A stretch of DNA of 10,603 nt from Streptosporangiaceae bacterium (GTDB lineage Bacteria; Actinomycetota; Actinomycetes; Streptosporangiales; Streptosporangiaceae): the NCBI GenBank assembly GCA_030041195.1, contig JASHOI010000409.1, forward strand, positions 1 through 10,603. Direction: 5' to 3'. Shown here one piece after another: positions 1-7,571 of the stretch. The notes under the pieces were generated by a model that was not told where the DNA came from, did not search any database, and saw nothing but the letters and a program-made list of their open reading frames with translations. The position numbers and the translations under genes are program-made. Within the stretch, counting starts at the first letter, position 1. Every line of letters starts with the position of its first letter.

Positions 1-9
1 CTGGCCATT

Positions 10-318
10 GTGACGATCTCGGTCAAGTCGGTGCACTCCAACAGCACCAAGCCGATCCTCTGGCTCGCCATCGCCGGGGTGCTCGCGCTCGGGCTGGTTG
101 TCGGGGGCCGTTACCTGACCGCCAGGAACCAGATAAAGGCGGAATTGGCCAGCGGGGACCAGTACCGCGGGCTGGCCGACGAGTACCGGCGGCTGTCTGA
201 CCTGGCCATCACCGCGCAGGAGCACACCGACCTCAAGCTCCGCGACGTCGGTGTGCAACTCGACTACCTGCGCGAGAAGATCGAGTCGCTGCAGAAGATC
301 CTCGAGGACGTCGAGTAG
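10..318 (+). CDS. Small single-span membrane protein with coiled-coil tail (possibly 5'-partial)
   Basis: Function not recognised. From the GTG at 10 it is 102 residues: a short polar N-terminus, one hydrophobic span at about residues 16-36 (PILWLAIAGVLALGLVVGGR), then a charged, helix-prone region. That region ends in a heptad-like stretch (about 75-102, with LRDVGVQLDYLREKIESLQKIL) that looks like a coiled coil. A membrane-anchored protein with a soluble helical tail is the safest description; whether the tail faces the cytoplasm cannot be told. The reading frame stays open to the left edge (codons CTG GCC ATT precede the GTG), so the true start may lie outside the window. A further in-frame GTG lies at 31. 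The stop is 7 bases from the end of the convergent LtrA gene. Codon use matches real genes of the window, which supports it being coding. Confidence 0.7.
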   Translation: MTISVKSVHSNSTKPILWLAIAGVLALGLVVGGRYLTARNQIKAELASGDQYRGLADEYRRLSDLAITAQEHTDLKLRDVGVQLDYLREKIESLQKILEDVE

Positions 319-325
319 GTGCCGG

Positions 326-1525
326 TTAGTGGCGTTGACCGGCCACGGGGCTATCCGTTCCGGCCACTGCTCCGGAGCGCTGAACGTAATCGATGACGGC
401 CACCGCGACGACGACCGCGGCGGCGCAGGCGCCCAGGGCGAGCGCGGAGACGTGCGGTGCGGCCAGCCCGAGCAGGGCCAGAACGACCACGCCCCCGATT
501 CGCTGCCAGGACGGCGTCCGCCAGACGACGGCCTTGAACGCCGCGTGCCCGGCCAGGAAGAGCCCGATGCCGCCGAGGATCATCCAGGAGGCCGCCGCGC
601 GGCCGACCGCGCCCGGGTCGGCGAGCGTGACCTCGTCGGCCGCGGCGGTAACGATGATCCCCGCGACCATGACCGGGTGAATGAAGTGATACGCCGAGCG
701 GCCGAGCCGGCCCGGGTCGTCCGAAGCCGCGATGAGCCGGGCGGCCTCGTCGGCGCTGCGGTCGAAGTACAGCCACCACAGGCCGACGCTGCCGCAGAGG
801 GCCACCAGGAACGCCGCTATCTGGGCGACGCCGATGTGGGCCAGGCCGGACAGGGTGGCCCCGATCACCACGATCGACTCGCCGAGCGCGATCAGCATGA
901 ACGCCTGGCACCGCTCGGCAAAGTGCCCGCCCTCGATCGTCCATTCCCGGGTGGTCGAGCGGCCGAGTCCGGGGGTGTAGAAGCCGACCATGCCGCCCAG
1001 CAGGTCAACGGCGACGGCGGCCACCCACAAGACCGCGCGCGCGTCGCCGCGCGCGATCCCGCCCAGCACGGCCAGGGCCCCGCTGATCAGGCACCACGAC
1101 AGGATCCGCTGGAAATTGCGTTGCAGCGGCCTGCCCCGGAGCGCGATCACCGCGAACACGCTGCGCCCGATCTGCATCACCGCGTAGGCAACGCCCACGG
1201 CGAGCCCGCGGGCGGAGAACGCCGCGGGCAGGGCCGCCGACATGACCAGGCTGGCTCCGGCGAGCCCGAGCAGCAGCAGCCGGACCGCGATCCGGCCCGG
1301 GTCGAGCCAGTTCGTGACCCAGGTGGTGTAGACCCACACCAGCCATACCATGGCCAGGAGCAGGCCCGCCCTGAGCGCGCCGGTCGCCGTCGGATGGGCC
1401 AGCAGGAAGTGCGAGATCTGGGTCACCGCGAACACGTAGACCAGGTCGAAGAACAGCTCGACGTTGGTCACCCGCTCGGCGCCGGCCCGCGCCCTCATGA
1501 GACTGCGCGGCCTGGCTTCGCGCAC
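326..1525 (-). CDS. LtrA-family (low temperature requirement A) integral membrane protein
   Basis: The family signature lies near the N-terminus: residues 18-38 contain RVTNVELFFDLVYVFAVTQI followed by SH, which is characteristic of LtrA proteins (Pfam LtrA). About a dozen hydrophobic segments follow, separated by short loops, including AFMLIALGESIVVIGATLSG, another conserved LtrA block. The family is named after a Listeria locus needed for growth in the cold; its biochemical activity is not established, so only 'membrane protein' is certain. The frame is open to 1624, but I choose the GTG at 1525 (399 residues) because GGGAG sits 8 bases upstream and the signature then begins near residue 18. 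Alternatives are ATG 1582 and ATG 1498, which have no clear ribosome binding site. The gene is convergent with the small membrane protein at 10-318 and divergent from the gene at 1850. Confidence 0.88.
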   Translation of the reverse strand: MREARPRSLMRARAGAERVTNVELFFDLVYVFAVTQISHFLLAHPTATGALRAGLLLAMVWLVWVYTTWVTNWLDPGRIAVRLLLLGLAGASLVMSAALPAAFSARGLAVGVAYAVMQIGRSVFAVIALRGRPLQRNFQRILSWCLISGALAVLGGIARGDARAVLWVAAVAVDLLGGMVGFYTPGLGRSTTREWTIEGGHFAERCQAFMLIALGESIVVIGATLSGLAHIGVAQIAAFLVALCGSVGLWWLYFDRSADEAARLIAASDDPGRLGRSAYHFIHPVMVAGIIVTAAADEVTLADPGAVGRAAASWMILGGIGLFLAGHAAFKAVVWRTPSWQRIGGVVVLALLGLAAPHVSALALGACAAAVVVAVAVIDYVQRSGAVAGTDSPVAGQRH

Positions 1526-1849
1526 GCTGCCTGCTCCCGTCTCGCTGCCGCTCCCCCAAGCCGAGTTATGGTAGGCGAACATCAGCGAACTTGGGCGCCC
1601 GGCCGTCGCGCCCCGCGGGGACAAGCTAGGAAAGACTAGGCGGAATGACGGGGACGAGCGGGCGTGCGGGATGCTAGATCCTTACAGAGACGACAGCTTG
1701 TCAGTGAGGTTCGAGCGGGTGACGTGTTCGTGAAGTGCCGCGACAGCGCGCTTTCGGGCTGCCCGGATCCCACGTCGCCCGCCCAGCAGGGTGCTCACCG
1801 CGGTAAGGGCCTGGCCGGCCTTATTGTCCGTTTGCTGCGTCTCGGCCAC
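1526..1849. other. Divergent intergenic interval between LtrA and GT87-like genes
   Basis: About 324 bases without a gene I trust. It must carry the promoters for both flanking genes, but no clear -35/-10 pair could be picked out. It contains the perfect palindrome CCCCGCGGGG (1611-1620) and a direct repeat CTAGG-AAAGA-CTAGG (1626-1640), with copies one helical turn apart. Frames remain open through part of it on both strands (to 1624 minus, from 1664 plus). The codons there, such as AGA, TTA, CTT and CGA between 1664 and 1723, are unlike the genes of this window, so I read it as non-coding. Confidence 0.5.
1533..1537 (-). promoter_or_regulatory. Ribosome binding site deciding the LtrA start
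   Basis: On the minus strand GGGAG lies 8 bases before GTG 1525. The other in-frame starts (1624, 1582, 1498) lack a comparable purine block, so this site favours 1525. Confidence 0.45.
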
Positions 1850-3289
1850 ATGCGATGGTACGCAATCCGGCCGGAGCACGGCCTGGGCTTCGACCGGCGG
1901 CGCCTGGTCATCTGGTTTGCGGCCTTCGCGATATATGCCGGAGCCGTCACGATTTGCAGCGGCGGTGGCGCCGACGGGGTCTGGGGCGTGTGGGCCACGA
2001 TCGGGTACGCACTGGCCGCGATCGTGGCGACGCGTTCCCGCGGCTACGCGGCGCCGCTGCTCACGGCGCTGGCCGTTGCCCTGCTGGCGCCCACGGCCTG
2101 GCTGACCATACGCGCGCCGGCCACGTCCGACGTGACAGTGGTCGTGATGTCGGCGCACCTGCTGCTGCGGACCGGCAGCCCCTACCTGCCTGCCGGGCGG
2201 CTCGCGACCTGGCAGTCGTACAACCCGTACCTGCCCGCGATGGCGCTCTTCGGCCTGCCCAAAGCGCTGGGCCTGCCCGGCCTGATCGGCGACCCACGGC
2301 TCTGGCTGACCGCCGCCTCCGGGGTGCTGCTCGCCGCGGCGTTCTGGATGGTCGCGCCGCAGCGCCACTCGCGGTGCCGGGCCTGTCTCAGCGTGGCGGC
2401 GTGGTGCGCGGTGTTCGCGGTGGCTTCGCCGGTGCTGGCGCTGCCGCTGGCGGTCGGCATCACCGACCCGCCGGTCATCGCGCTGATGTGCTTCGCGCTC
2501 GGCTGCGCGGCGCGGTACCGGACGACCGGGTCGCCGCGGCTGCCGCTGCTGGCCGGCCTGGCCATCGGCTTCGCGAGCGCGATGAAGTTCACCGCCTGGC
2601 CCGCTCTCGCGGTGCTCGCGGCGCTGTTCGCGGCCAGGGACGGAATGCGGGTGGCCGGCCGGTTCGTGGCGGCCTCGATCCTGACGACCGCCGTGCTGAT
2701 CGCCGCGTGCGCCCCTGGCCTGCTGTCGAAGCCTGCCGGGCTGCTCCAGAACGTGGTGCTGTACCCGCTCGGGATGACCCAGCACAAGACGCCCGCCGCC
2801 AGCCCGATGCCCGGGCACCTGCTCGCCTCCATCGGCGAGGCCGGCCACCTGGCCGCCATCGGCCTGCTGCTCGCCGCGGCGGTGGTGATCGCGGGCTCGC
2901 TCGTGCTCCGGCCGCCGGCCGACGTCTCGGCCGCGACCACGCGCCTGGCGATCGCGCTTGCCGTGATGTTCGCCCTCGCGCCCGCCACCAGGTTCGGCTA
3001 CTTCTCCTACCCGGTCGCGCTGCTTGGCTGGCTGGCCATGACCAGGCAGGCCGGGCGCGAGCCGCCCGGGCGCGAGCCGGCCGGGCGTGAGCGGCCCGGG
3101 CGTGAGCCGGCCGCCGCCCAGCCCGCGGTGCCGGTGCGGGCGGTGAACGGCGTCGAGCACGTCAGACGGCAGGATTCCGGCACCGGCGACCGGCTTCGCC
3201 GGGCCATGCGTTACCTCCTGCCGGAACGGGTGACGCTCGGCAGGATCCGCCATCGCCGGAAGGCCGGCCAGCACCCGATGACCTCGTAG
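1850..3289 (+). CDS. Multi-span membrane protein, GT87/GT-C glycosyltransferase-like
   Basis: From ATG 1850 the product is 479 residues with roughly ten hydrophobic segments. The layout resembles actinobacterial GT87-type GT-C proteins, which use polyprenyl-phosphate sugars on the outer face of the membrane. An extracytoplasmic loop after an early span contains an aspartate (TSDVTVV, about 92-98) and a Y/P-rich stretch (SPYLPAG and YNPYLPAMALFGLP, 110-137). A later block GLAIGFASAMKFTAWPAL (236-252) resembles the G-x-x-x-K-x-x-P region of these enzymes. No catalytic residue can be proven, so the assignment is tentative; an uncharacterised membrane protein is the fallback. The cytoplasmic-looking tail (400-479) is basic and contains four 5-residue repeats. 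The frame opens at GTG 1664, but the first 60 codons use rare codons including TTA, so I take 1850, where a normal N-terminus precedes the first span. No strong ribosome binding site is visible there. Confidence 0.72.
   Translation: MRWYAIRPEHGLGFDRRRLVIWFAAFAIYAGAVTICSGGGADGVWGVWATIGYALAAIVATRSRGYAAPLLTALAVALLAPTAWLTIRAPATSDVTVVVMSAHLLLRTGSPYLPAGRLATWQSYNPYLPAMALFGLPKALGLPGLIGDPRLWLTAASGVLLAAAFWMVAPQRHSRCRACLSVAAWCAVFAVASPVLALPLAVGITDPPVIALMCFALGCAARYRTTGSPRLPLLAGLAIGFASAMKFTAWPALAVLAALFAARDGMRVAGRFVAASILTTAVLIAACAPGLLSKPAGLLQNVVLYPLGMTQHKTPAASPMPGHLLASIGEAGHLAAIGLLLAAAVVIAGSLVLRPPADVSAATTRLAIALAVMFALAPATRFGYFSYPVALLGWLAMTRQAGREPPGREPAGRERPGREPAAAQPAVPVRAVNGVEHVRRQDSGTGDRLRRAMRYLLPERVTLGRIRHRRKAGQHPMTS
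3050..3109 (+). repeat. Four tandem 15-base units inside the GT87-like gene
   Basis: Four adjacent 15-base copies of the type GCCGGGCGCGAGCCG, each encoding five residues: AGREP, PGREP, AGRER, PGREP. The copies differ at a few positions. The repeat keeps the frame, lies after the last membrane span and makes a charged Pro/Gly/Arg/Glu linker, so copy-number change would alter linker length only. Confidence 0.85.
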
Positions 3290-3339
3290 AGCCCCCGGCT
3301 AACGGCACGCCGCCGCGCGCAGGCAGCATTTCCCGCCGT

Positions 3340-3383
3340 CGATGTACCGTTGGGCCGCATAGAACATGCCTTTTAGTACATCG
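3340..3383. repeat. Inverted repeat CGATGTAC...GTACATCG upstream of the acetyltransferase
   Basis: Perfect 8-base arms (3340-3347 and 3376-3383) are separated by 28 bases. It lies in the 227-base spacer between the GT87-like gene and the acetyltransferase. The right arm is preceded by GCCTTTTA. It may be a regulator site, a weak terminator structure or a remnant of a small repeat element; the sequence does not decide. The left arm with its flank (GATGTACCG) reappears in the hairpin at 10266-10305. Confidence 0.45.
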
Positions 3384-3505
3384 ATGGGGCCGATCGAAGC
3401 CGTGCAGGCCGGGATTCCCGATCCCCGCGCATGCCAAGACTCCGGGCGAGCGGCAGCAGCCAAGGCCGTAGGGTCAGGATCGTGGCAGGCCCTGCGATCG
3501 CTCCC

Positions 3506-3511
3506 GAAAGG
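3506..3511 (+). promoter_or_regulatory. Ribosome binding site of the GNAT gene
   Basis: GAAAGG lies 5 bases before the GTG at 3517. It fixes that GTG as the start in preference to the ATG at 3538 inside the gene. Confidence 0.6.
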
Positions 3512-3516
3512 CAACA

Positions 3517-4101
3517 GTGACCACGATCCCCGCGCCGATGTTCAGCTTCCCGCTCGCGGACGACGCCGTCCTCATCCCGCGGACCGCCGCGATCACCGAC
3601 GCTTACCAGGAACTCGTCGCCGCCAACCAGGAACGGCTGGCGCGCTGGGAGCCCTGGGCAGCGAAGCTGCCGGTGCTGGAGGAGACCCGGTCGTTCCTGG
3701 AGTCGGGCGGCCGGAACTGGCTGGACGGCTCGGAACTGCCGGTCGCGATCGCGGTCAACCGGGACGGCGAGTGGCACCTGGCCGGCGCGCTCAGCCTCAG
3801 CGTCAGCCGTTACTCGCGCAGCGGCGAGATCGGCTACTGGATCGGCGCCGACTACGAGGGCCGCGGCCTGGTCACCAGGGCAGCGGCGGCCGTGCTCGAC
3901 CAGGCATTCGGCCCGATGGGCCTGGAACGCGTCAGCCTGCACACCGACCCGGCAAACGAGCGCAGCCGGGCCGTTGCCCGCCGGCTGGGCTTCACGGAGG
4001 AAGGTGTCATCCGGCAGGGCACGGCCTTTGCCAACGGGCGCCGGGACGAGCTCCTCTACGGGCTGCTGGCCGGGGAATGGCGAAACCGCTCCGGTCAGTA
4101 G
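3517..4101 (+). CDS. GNAT N-acetyltransferase, RimJ/RimL type
   Basis: The 194-residue length is normal for RimJ/RimL-like acetyltransferases, which move the acetyl group of acetyl-CoA to an amine, often a protein N-terminus or a small molecule. Early residues ANQERLARWEPWA (36-48) match the typical 'N...L..W.PW' region. Strand block SGEIGYWIGADYEGRGLVTRA (102-121) contains the acetyl-CoA pyrophosphate loop (EGRGLVTRA). NERSRAVARRLGFTEEGVIR (147-166) is the second conserved CoA-side motif, and the protein closes with DELLYGLLAGEW. All expected motifs are present and no break is seen. The substrate is unknown; a ribosomal-protein target or a self-resistance function are both possible for this subfamily. 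It appears to be a single-gene unit with its own upstream spacer. It overlaps the convergent flavoprotein gene by 7 bases at the 3' ends, so the two tails share sequence. Confidence 0.9.
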   Translation: MTTIPAPMFSFPLADDAVLIPRTAAITDAYQELVAANQERLARWEPWAAKLPVLEETRSFLESGGRNWLDGSELPVAIAVNRDGEWHLAGALSLSVSRYSRSGEIGYWIGADYEGRGLVTRAAAAVLDQAFGPMGLERVSLHTDPANERSRAVARRLGFTEEGVIRQGTAFANGRRDELLYGLLAGEWRNRSGQ

Positions 4102-6557
4102 CGGCCCTTGACGCGGTCGCCGGCCGGGTCGAATGGCGGCCGCAGGTGCGCGGCGGCCTCGTAGACCTCGCCGCCCACGTTCACCTGGTAGCGGCCGGCC
4201 CTGGCCACGTCCGGCGTGACCGCGCCGCCACCGGGGTTGCGGATGTAGGCCAGGCCAACGGCGCCGCCGACGGCCTCGCCCCAGGCCCCCGAGGTCACCT
4301 GGCCCACGGCGACCCCGTCCCGCAGCACGAGCTCCCCGCCCCAGATCATCGCGTCCGGGTCGGCCAGCACCAGGGAGATCAGCCTGCGCCGCGGCCCCTC
4401 GGCCCGCGCCTTCTCGACCGCCTCCCGGCCCAGGAACGAGATGCCGGTCTTGAGCTTGCACGCGAAGAGCAGCCCGGCCTCGACCGGGTTGTAGTCGGGG
4501 GTGAGCTCGCGGCCGATGGCCCGGTATGCCTTCTCCAGGCGCATCGACTCGATCGCGTAATAGCCGGCGTTCACCAGTCCGAGGCCGGCACCCGCGGCGG
4601 TCAGGTCCTCGTAGACCCCGATCGCGAATTCCGCCGGAACGTAGAGCTCCCAGCCCAGCTCGCCGACATAGGTGATTCTGGTGGCGCGCACGGTGGCGTA
4701 GCCGAGATCGATCTGCCGGCTGGTCCCGAACGGGAACGCCTCGTCGCTGAAATCGCTGCGGGACAGCAGCGAGAGCAGTTCCCGCGACCGCGGGCCCATC
4801 ACCCCGTACACGGCATAGGCCGAGGTGACGTCGATCAGTGAGGCGCGGAGCTCCGGCGGGATCCGCCTGCTGATGTGATCCTTGTCGCGTTCGGTGCTGC
4901 CCGCGCTGCTGACCAGCAGGAACTCATGCTCGGAGAGCCTGGTGACGGTGATGTCGGACTCGTAGGTGCCGCGGGCGTTGAGCATGCCGGTGTACACCGT
5001 CCGGCCGGGCGGCACCCCGATGTCCGCTGTGCACAGCCACTGCAGCACCTGCTCGGCATCCCGCCCGGCGACCAGGTACTTGGAAAACGACGTCTGGTCG
5101 AACAGCGCCACGCCGGTGCGGGCAGCGCGCTGCTCGGCCGAGGACCAGGGCTGCCAGTTCTGCTTCCCCCAGCCGTACTCGATGTCCGGCCGCTGTCCCG
5201 GTGGCGCGAAGAAGTTCGCCCGCTCCCAGCCCATCTTGCTGCCGAAGCTCGCGTTGGCGCGGGCGAGCAGGTGGTACGCGGGTGAGCGCCGGAACGGCCG
5301 GGCGGTGGCCAGCTCGCGGTTCGGCCACGGCACCGCGTAGTGCAGGCCGAGCACCTCGCCGACCCGGTCGTGCAGCCACTGGTTGTTGCCGTTGAAGGGG
5401 GCGAAACGCCGGATATCGACCGCGGACAGGTCGAGGCTCGGCTCCCCGTCGATGATCCACTCTGCCAGGGCCCGGCCCGCGCCGCCCGCCGATGCGATGC
5501 CGACCGAGTTGAAGCCCGCGCCGACGAAGAAGTTCCGCAGCTCCGGGGCTTCGCCAAGGATGAACTGGTTATCCGGGGTGAAGCTCTCCGGCCCGTTGTA
5601 GAACTTCTTGATCCCGGTCTCGGACAGCGCGGGAATCCGGGCCACCGCGCTCTCCATCAGGATCGAGAAGTGGTCCCAGTCCTCGTCGAGCAGCCGGAAT
5701 TCGAACGGGTACGGCAGCGCGTCCGGCGCCGCCCAGGGCTTGGCCTCGGGCTCGAACCCGCCGACGAGCAGGCCGCCCACCTCTTCCTTGATGTACGTGT
5801 AGCCGTCGGGATCGCGCAGGATCGGGAAGTCCCGGTGCACCCCGTCGACCTGCTCGGTCACCACGTAGAAGTGCTCGGCCGAATGCAGCGGTACGGTCAC
5901 TCCGCACATGGCGCCGACGGCCTTCGCCCACTGGCCAGCGCAGTTGACCAGCACCTCGGCCTCGACATCGCCGTGGTCGGTCTGGACGCCGGTCACGGCG
6001 CCGCCCGCGTGCCGGATGCCGGTCACCCGGGTCCGCTCGCGCACCACCACGCCGCGATCGCGGGCGCCGCGGGCCAGCGCGTAGGTCAGGTCCGTCGGGT
6101 TGGCCCGGCCGTCGCCGGGCAGCCAGATCGCCCCGGCCAGGTCGGCGACATTCATGATCGGGTAGAGCTCGGCGGCCCGCTCCGGGCTGATCAGCTCGCA
6201 CTCCAGCTGGTATGCCTCTGCGGTCGCGGCCGTCCGGCGCAGCTGCACCATGCGGTCCGGGGTCCGGGCCACCGTGACGCCTCCGCAGCGCCGGAAGCCG
6301 GTGGCCAGGCCGGTCTCCCGCTCGAGCCGGTCGTACAGCTCGGTGGAGTACTGCACCAGCCGGGTGCCGTTCTCCGAGGCGCGCAACTGGCCGACCAGGC
6401 CCGCCGCGTGCCAGGTGGTGCCGCAGGACAGCTGTCCCTGCTCCAGCAGCAGCACGTCGGTCCAGCCCATCGTGGCCAGGTGGTACGCGACGCTGGTGCC
6501 GATCACTCCCCCGCCGATGATCACAACCCTGGCGCGGTCGGGCAGGCCCTCAATCAT
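4095..6557 (-). CDS. FAD-dependent dehydrogenase with GcvT domain (dimethylglycine/sarcosine dehydrogenase-like)
   Basis: From ATG 6557 the product is 820 residues, close to full-length dimethylglycine/sarcosine dehydrogenases. The N-terminal DAO-type half (about 9-370) starts with the dinucleotide fold VVIIGGGVIG (11-20). CGTTWHAAGLVGQ follows, in which His50 matches the histidine that carries covalent FAD in mammalian dimethylglycine and sarcosine dehydrogenases. A linker domain (about 370-425) leads to a C-terminal GcvT half (about 430-810), with YVGELGWELYVP and NPVEAGLLFACKLKTGISFLGREA as GcvT hallmarks. By family knowledge the flavin half oxidises an N-methyl group and the GcvT half passes the one-carbon unit to tetrahydrofolate. 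Dimethylglycine, sarcosine or another methylated amine cannot be told apart here. The frame is open to 6653, but ATG 6557 puts the Rossmann motif at residue 11. It overlaps the upstream kinase stop (ATGATTGA), indicating coupled translation. Confidence 0.9.
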   Translation of the reverse strand: MIEGLPDRARVVIIGGGVIGTSVAYHLATMGWTDVLLLEQGQLSCGTTWHAAGLVGQLRASENGTRLVQYSTELYDRLERETGLATGFRRCGGVTVARTPDRMVQLRRTAATAEAYQLECELISPERAAELYPIMNVADLAGAIWLPGDGRANPTDLTYALARGARDRGVVVRERTRVTGIRHAGGAVTGVQTDHGDVEAEVLVNCAGQWAKAVGAMCGVTVPLHSAEHFYVVTEQVDGVHRDFPILRDPDGYTYIKEEVGGLLVGGFEPEAKPWAAPDALPYPFEFRLLDEDWDHFSILMESAVARIPALSETGIKKFYNGPESFTPDNQFILGEAPELRNFFVGAGFNSVGIASAGGAGRALAEWIIDGEPSLDLSAVDIRRFAPFNGNNQWLHDRVGEVLGLHYAVPWPNRELATARPFRRSPAYHLLARANASFGSKMGWERANFFAPPGQRPDIEYGWGKQNWQPWSSAEQRAARTGVALFDQTSFSKYLVAGRDAEQVLQWLCTADIGVPPGRTVYTGMLNARGTYESDITVTRLSEHEFLLVSSAGSTERDKDHISRRIPPELRASLIDVTSAYAVYGVMGPRSRELLSLLSRSDFSDEAFPFGTSRQIDLGYATVRATRITYVGELGWELYVPAEFAIGVYEDLTAAGAGLGLVNAGYYAIESMRLEKAYRAIGRELTPDYNPVEAGLLFACKLKTGISFLGREAVEKARAEGPRRRLISLVLADPDAMIWGGELVLRDGVAVGQVTSGAWGEAVGGAVGLAYIRNPGGGAVTPDVARAGRYQVNVGGEVYEAAAHLRPPFDPAGDRVKGRY

Positions 6558-7548
6558 CGCCCGCAGCGTCCTCGAGCAACTGGCCGAAGTCTCCGGCGGA
6601 GAAGCAGTCCGCGGCGCCGTCAAACCGCTCCATGGCCCAGGACCAGAAGTCAAAGTCGAGCGGGCTCGCGGCGTGCTGGATCGCGCCCCACAGCGTCCAG
6701 CCGTACATCCCCACGCGGCCGAACAGCCAGGCCCGGGCGATCCGGTTGCGCAACGGCTTGCCGTAGTAGGCGGCGATCAGCTCGGCCAGGGCGTCCCGGG
6801 ACAGGTGGCACTCCCCGGCGATGTTGCCGAGCTCGAAGCAGGGGTCGTTGTTGCCCGAGTACTCGTAGTCGATCAGCCAGATCCGGTCCCCGTCGTCGAT
6901 GAAGTTCGCGGCCAGCAGATCGTTGTTGCACGGCACGGTTCCCGTGGCGCGGACCGCCAGTGCGGCCCTTGCCGCGCCGAACTGCGGCGCCAGGTCGTCG
7001 TATCCCACCGGGATCCGGAACCCCCGGGACCGCACCACCGACAGGTACCGCCGCTGGATGTCGAACATGTCGAAGTCGTTGCCGAACCGTTTCCCGGAGT
7101 GCAGCCGCCGGCACGCCTCGGCGATGCGCGGGATGTTGGCCGGATCGGACACGTCCGCGTTGCCGAATGTCCGGCCCTCGATGTAGCGGATGATCAGTGC
7201 GTGGTCCCCGGGGCGGTACTCGATGACCGGGGCGCCTGCCCCGGCGGCGGCCGCGGCCAGCGAGTTGCGGTACTCGATGTCCCTGTCGATCGCGAGCAGG
7301 TCGGTGCCGGCGGCCGAGATGCGCGCGACGAACGCGCCATCCGGCGTGGTCACCTTGTAGTTGCGGTTGGTCAGCCCGCCCGGCAGTTCTTCGACCACGC
7401 GCGGCCTGGCGGCCAGGCTCGCCGTCCGGTCGAAGAGCGCATCGAGTTCGGCCGGCGGCCATGCGGACGCGACGGACGGGCCGGACGCAGCGGACGGGCC
7501 GGACGCAGCGGCCCGGCCGGCATCGCCGTGCCGCTGATCCTCGGCCAT
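6550..7548 (-). CDS. Choline/ethanolamine-kinase-like phosphotransferase (APH fold)
   Basis: From ATG 7548 the product is 332 residues. After a low-complexity Ala/Ser/Gly/Pro N-terminus (about 10-30) comes the nucleotide loop PGGLTNRNYKV (56-66), typical of choline/ethanolamine kinases, then DRDIEYRNSL (88-97). The Brenner-type catalytic loop is VPCNNDLLAANFIDDG (205-220), with Asp210 as predicted base and Asn215 as metal ligand. WLIDYEYSGNNDPCFELGN (224-242) supplies the second metal-binding Asp227. The usual His before Asn-Asp in choline kinases (HND) is Asn here (NND), a deviation worth noting, though all catalytic acids remain. It should phosphorylate a hydroxyl of choline, ethanolamine or a similar amino alcohol; other APH-fold roles are possible. 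It is first in a two-gene operon with the flavoprotein gene. I prefer ATG 7548 over GTG 7602 because the palindromic operator at 7572-7581 would otherwise fall inside the coding region. Confidence 0.85.
   Translation of the reverse strand: MAEDQRHGDAGRAAASGPSAASGPSVASAWPPAELDALFDRTASLAARPRVVEELPGGLTNRNYKVTTPDGAFVARISAAGTDLLAIDRDIEYRNSLAAAAAGAGAPVIEYRPGDHALIIRYIEGRTFGNADVSDPANIPRIAEACRRLHSGKRFGNDFDMFDIQRRYLSVVRSRGFRIPVGYDDLAPQFGAARAALAVRATGTVPCNNDLLAANFIDDGDRIWLIDYEYSGNNDPCFELGNIAGECHLSRDALAELIAAYYGKPLRNRIARAWLFGRVGMYGWTLWGAIQHAASPLDFDFWSWAMERFDGAADCFSAGDFGQLLEDAAGDD
7475..7510 (-). repeat. Perfect 18-base tandem duplication in the kinase N-terminus
   Basis: Two identical copies of GACGGGCCGGACGCAGCG (7475-7492 and 7493-7510, plus strand) encode, on the minus strand, the duplicated hexapeptide-like stretch ASGPSA/ASGPSV. 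It is in frame and lies ahead of the kinase domain, so it probably has no effect on catalysis. Confidence 0.85.
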
Positions 7549-7571
7549 CCCGCCCACCCCTAGCTGCCTAA

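Noticed and set aside
251..1639. Long plus-strand open frame opposite the LtrA gene
   Set aside because: Its translation is rich in Arg, Gly, Asp and His without domains, while the minus strand gives a clear LtrA protein; it is an antisense shadow caused by high GC.
1664..1849. N-terminal extension of the GT87-like protein from GTG 1664
   Set aside because: Codons AGA, TTA, CTT and CGA cluster here, unlike the rest of the gene, and no membrane span or conserved block is gained; ATG 1850 gives a normal N-terminus.
3411..3425. Small palindrome GGGATTCCCGATCCC before the acetyltransferase
   Set aside because: Five-base arms in GC-rich DNA are expected by chance, and nothing else supports a site here.
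3366..4841. Long plus-strand open frame across the acetyltransferase and flavoprotein 3' end
   Set aside because: Low-complexity translation, overlaps two clear genes in other frames and has no ribosome binding site.
5340..7563. Plus-strand open frames opposite the flavoprotein and kinase genes
   Set aside because: Both are antisense to proteins with intact catalytic motifs and show no recognisable domain.
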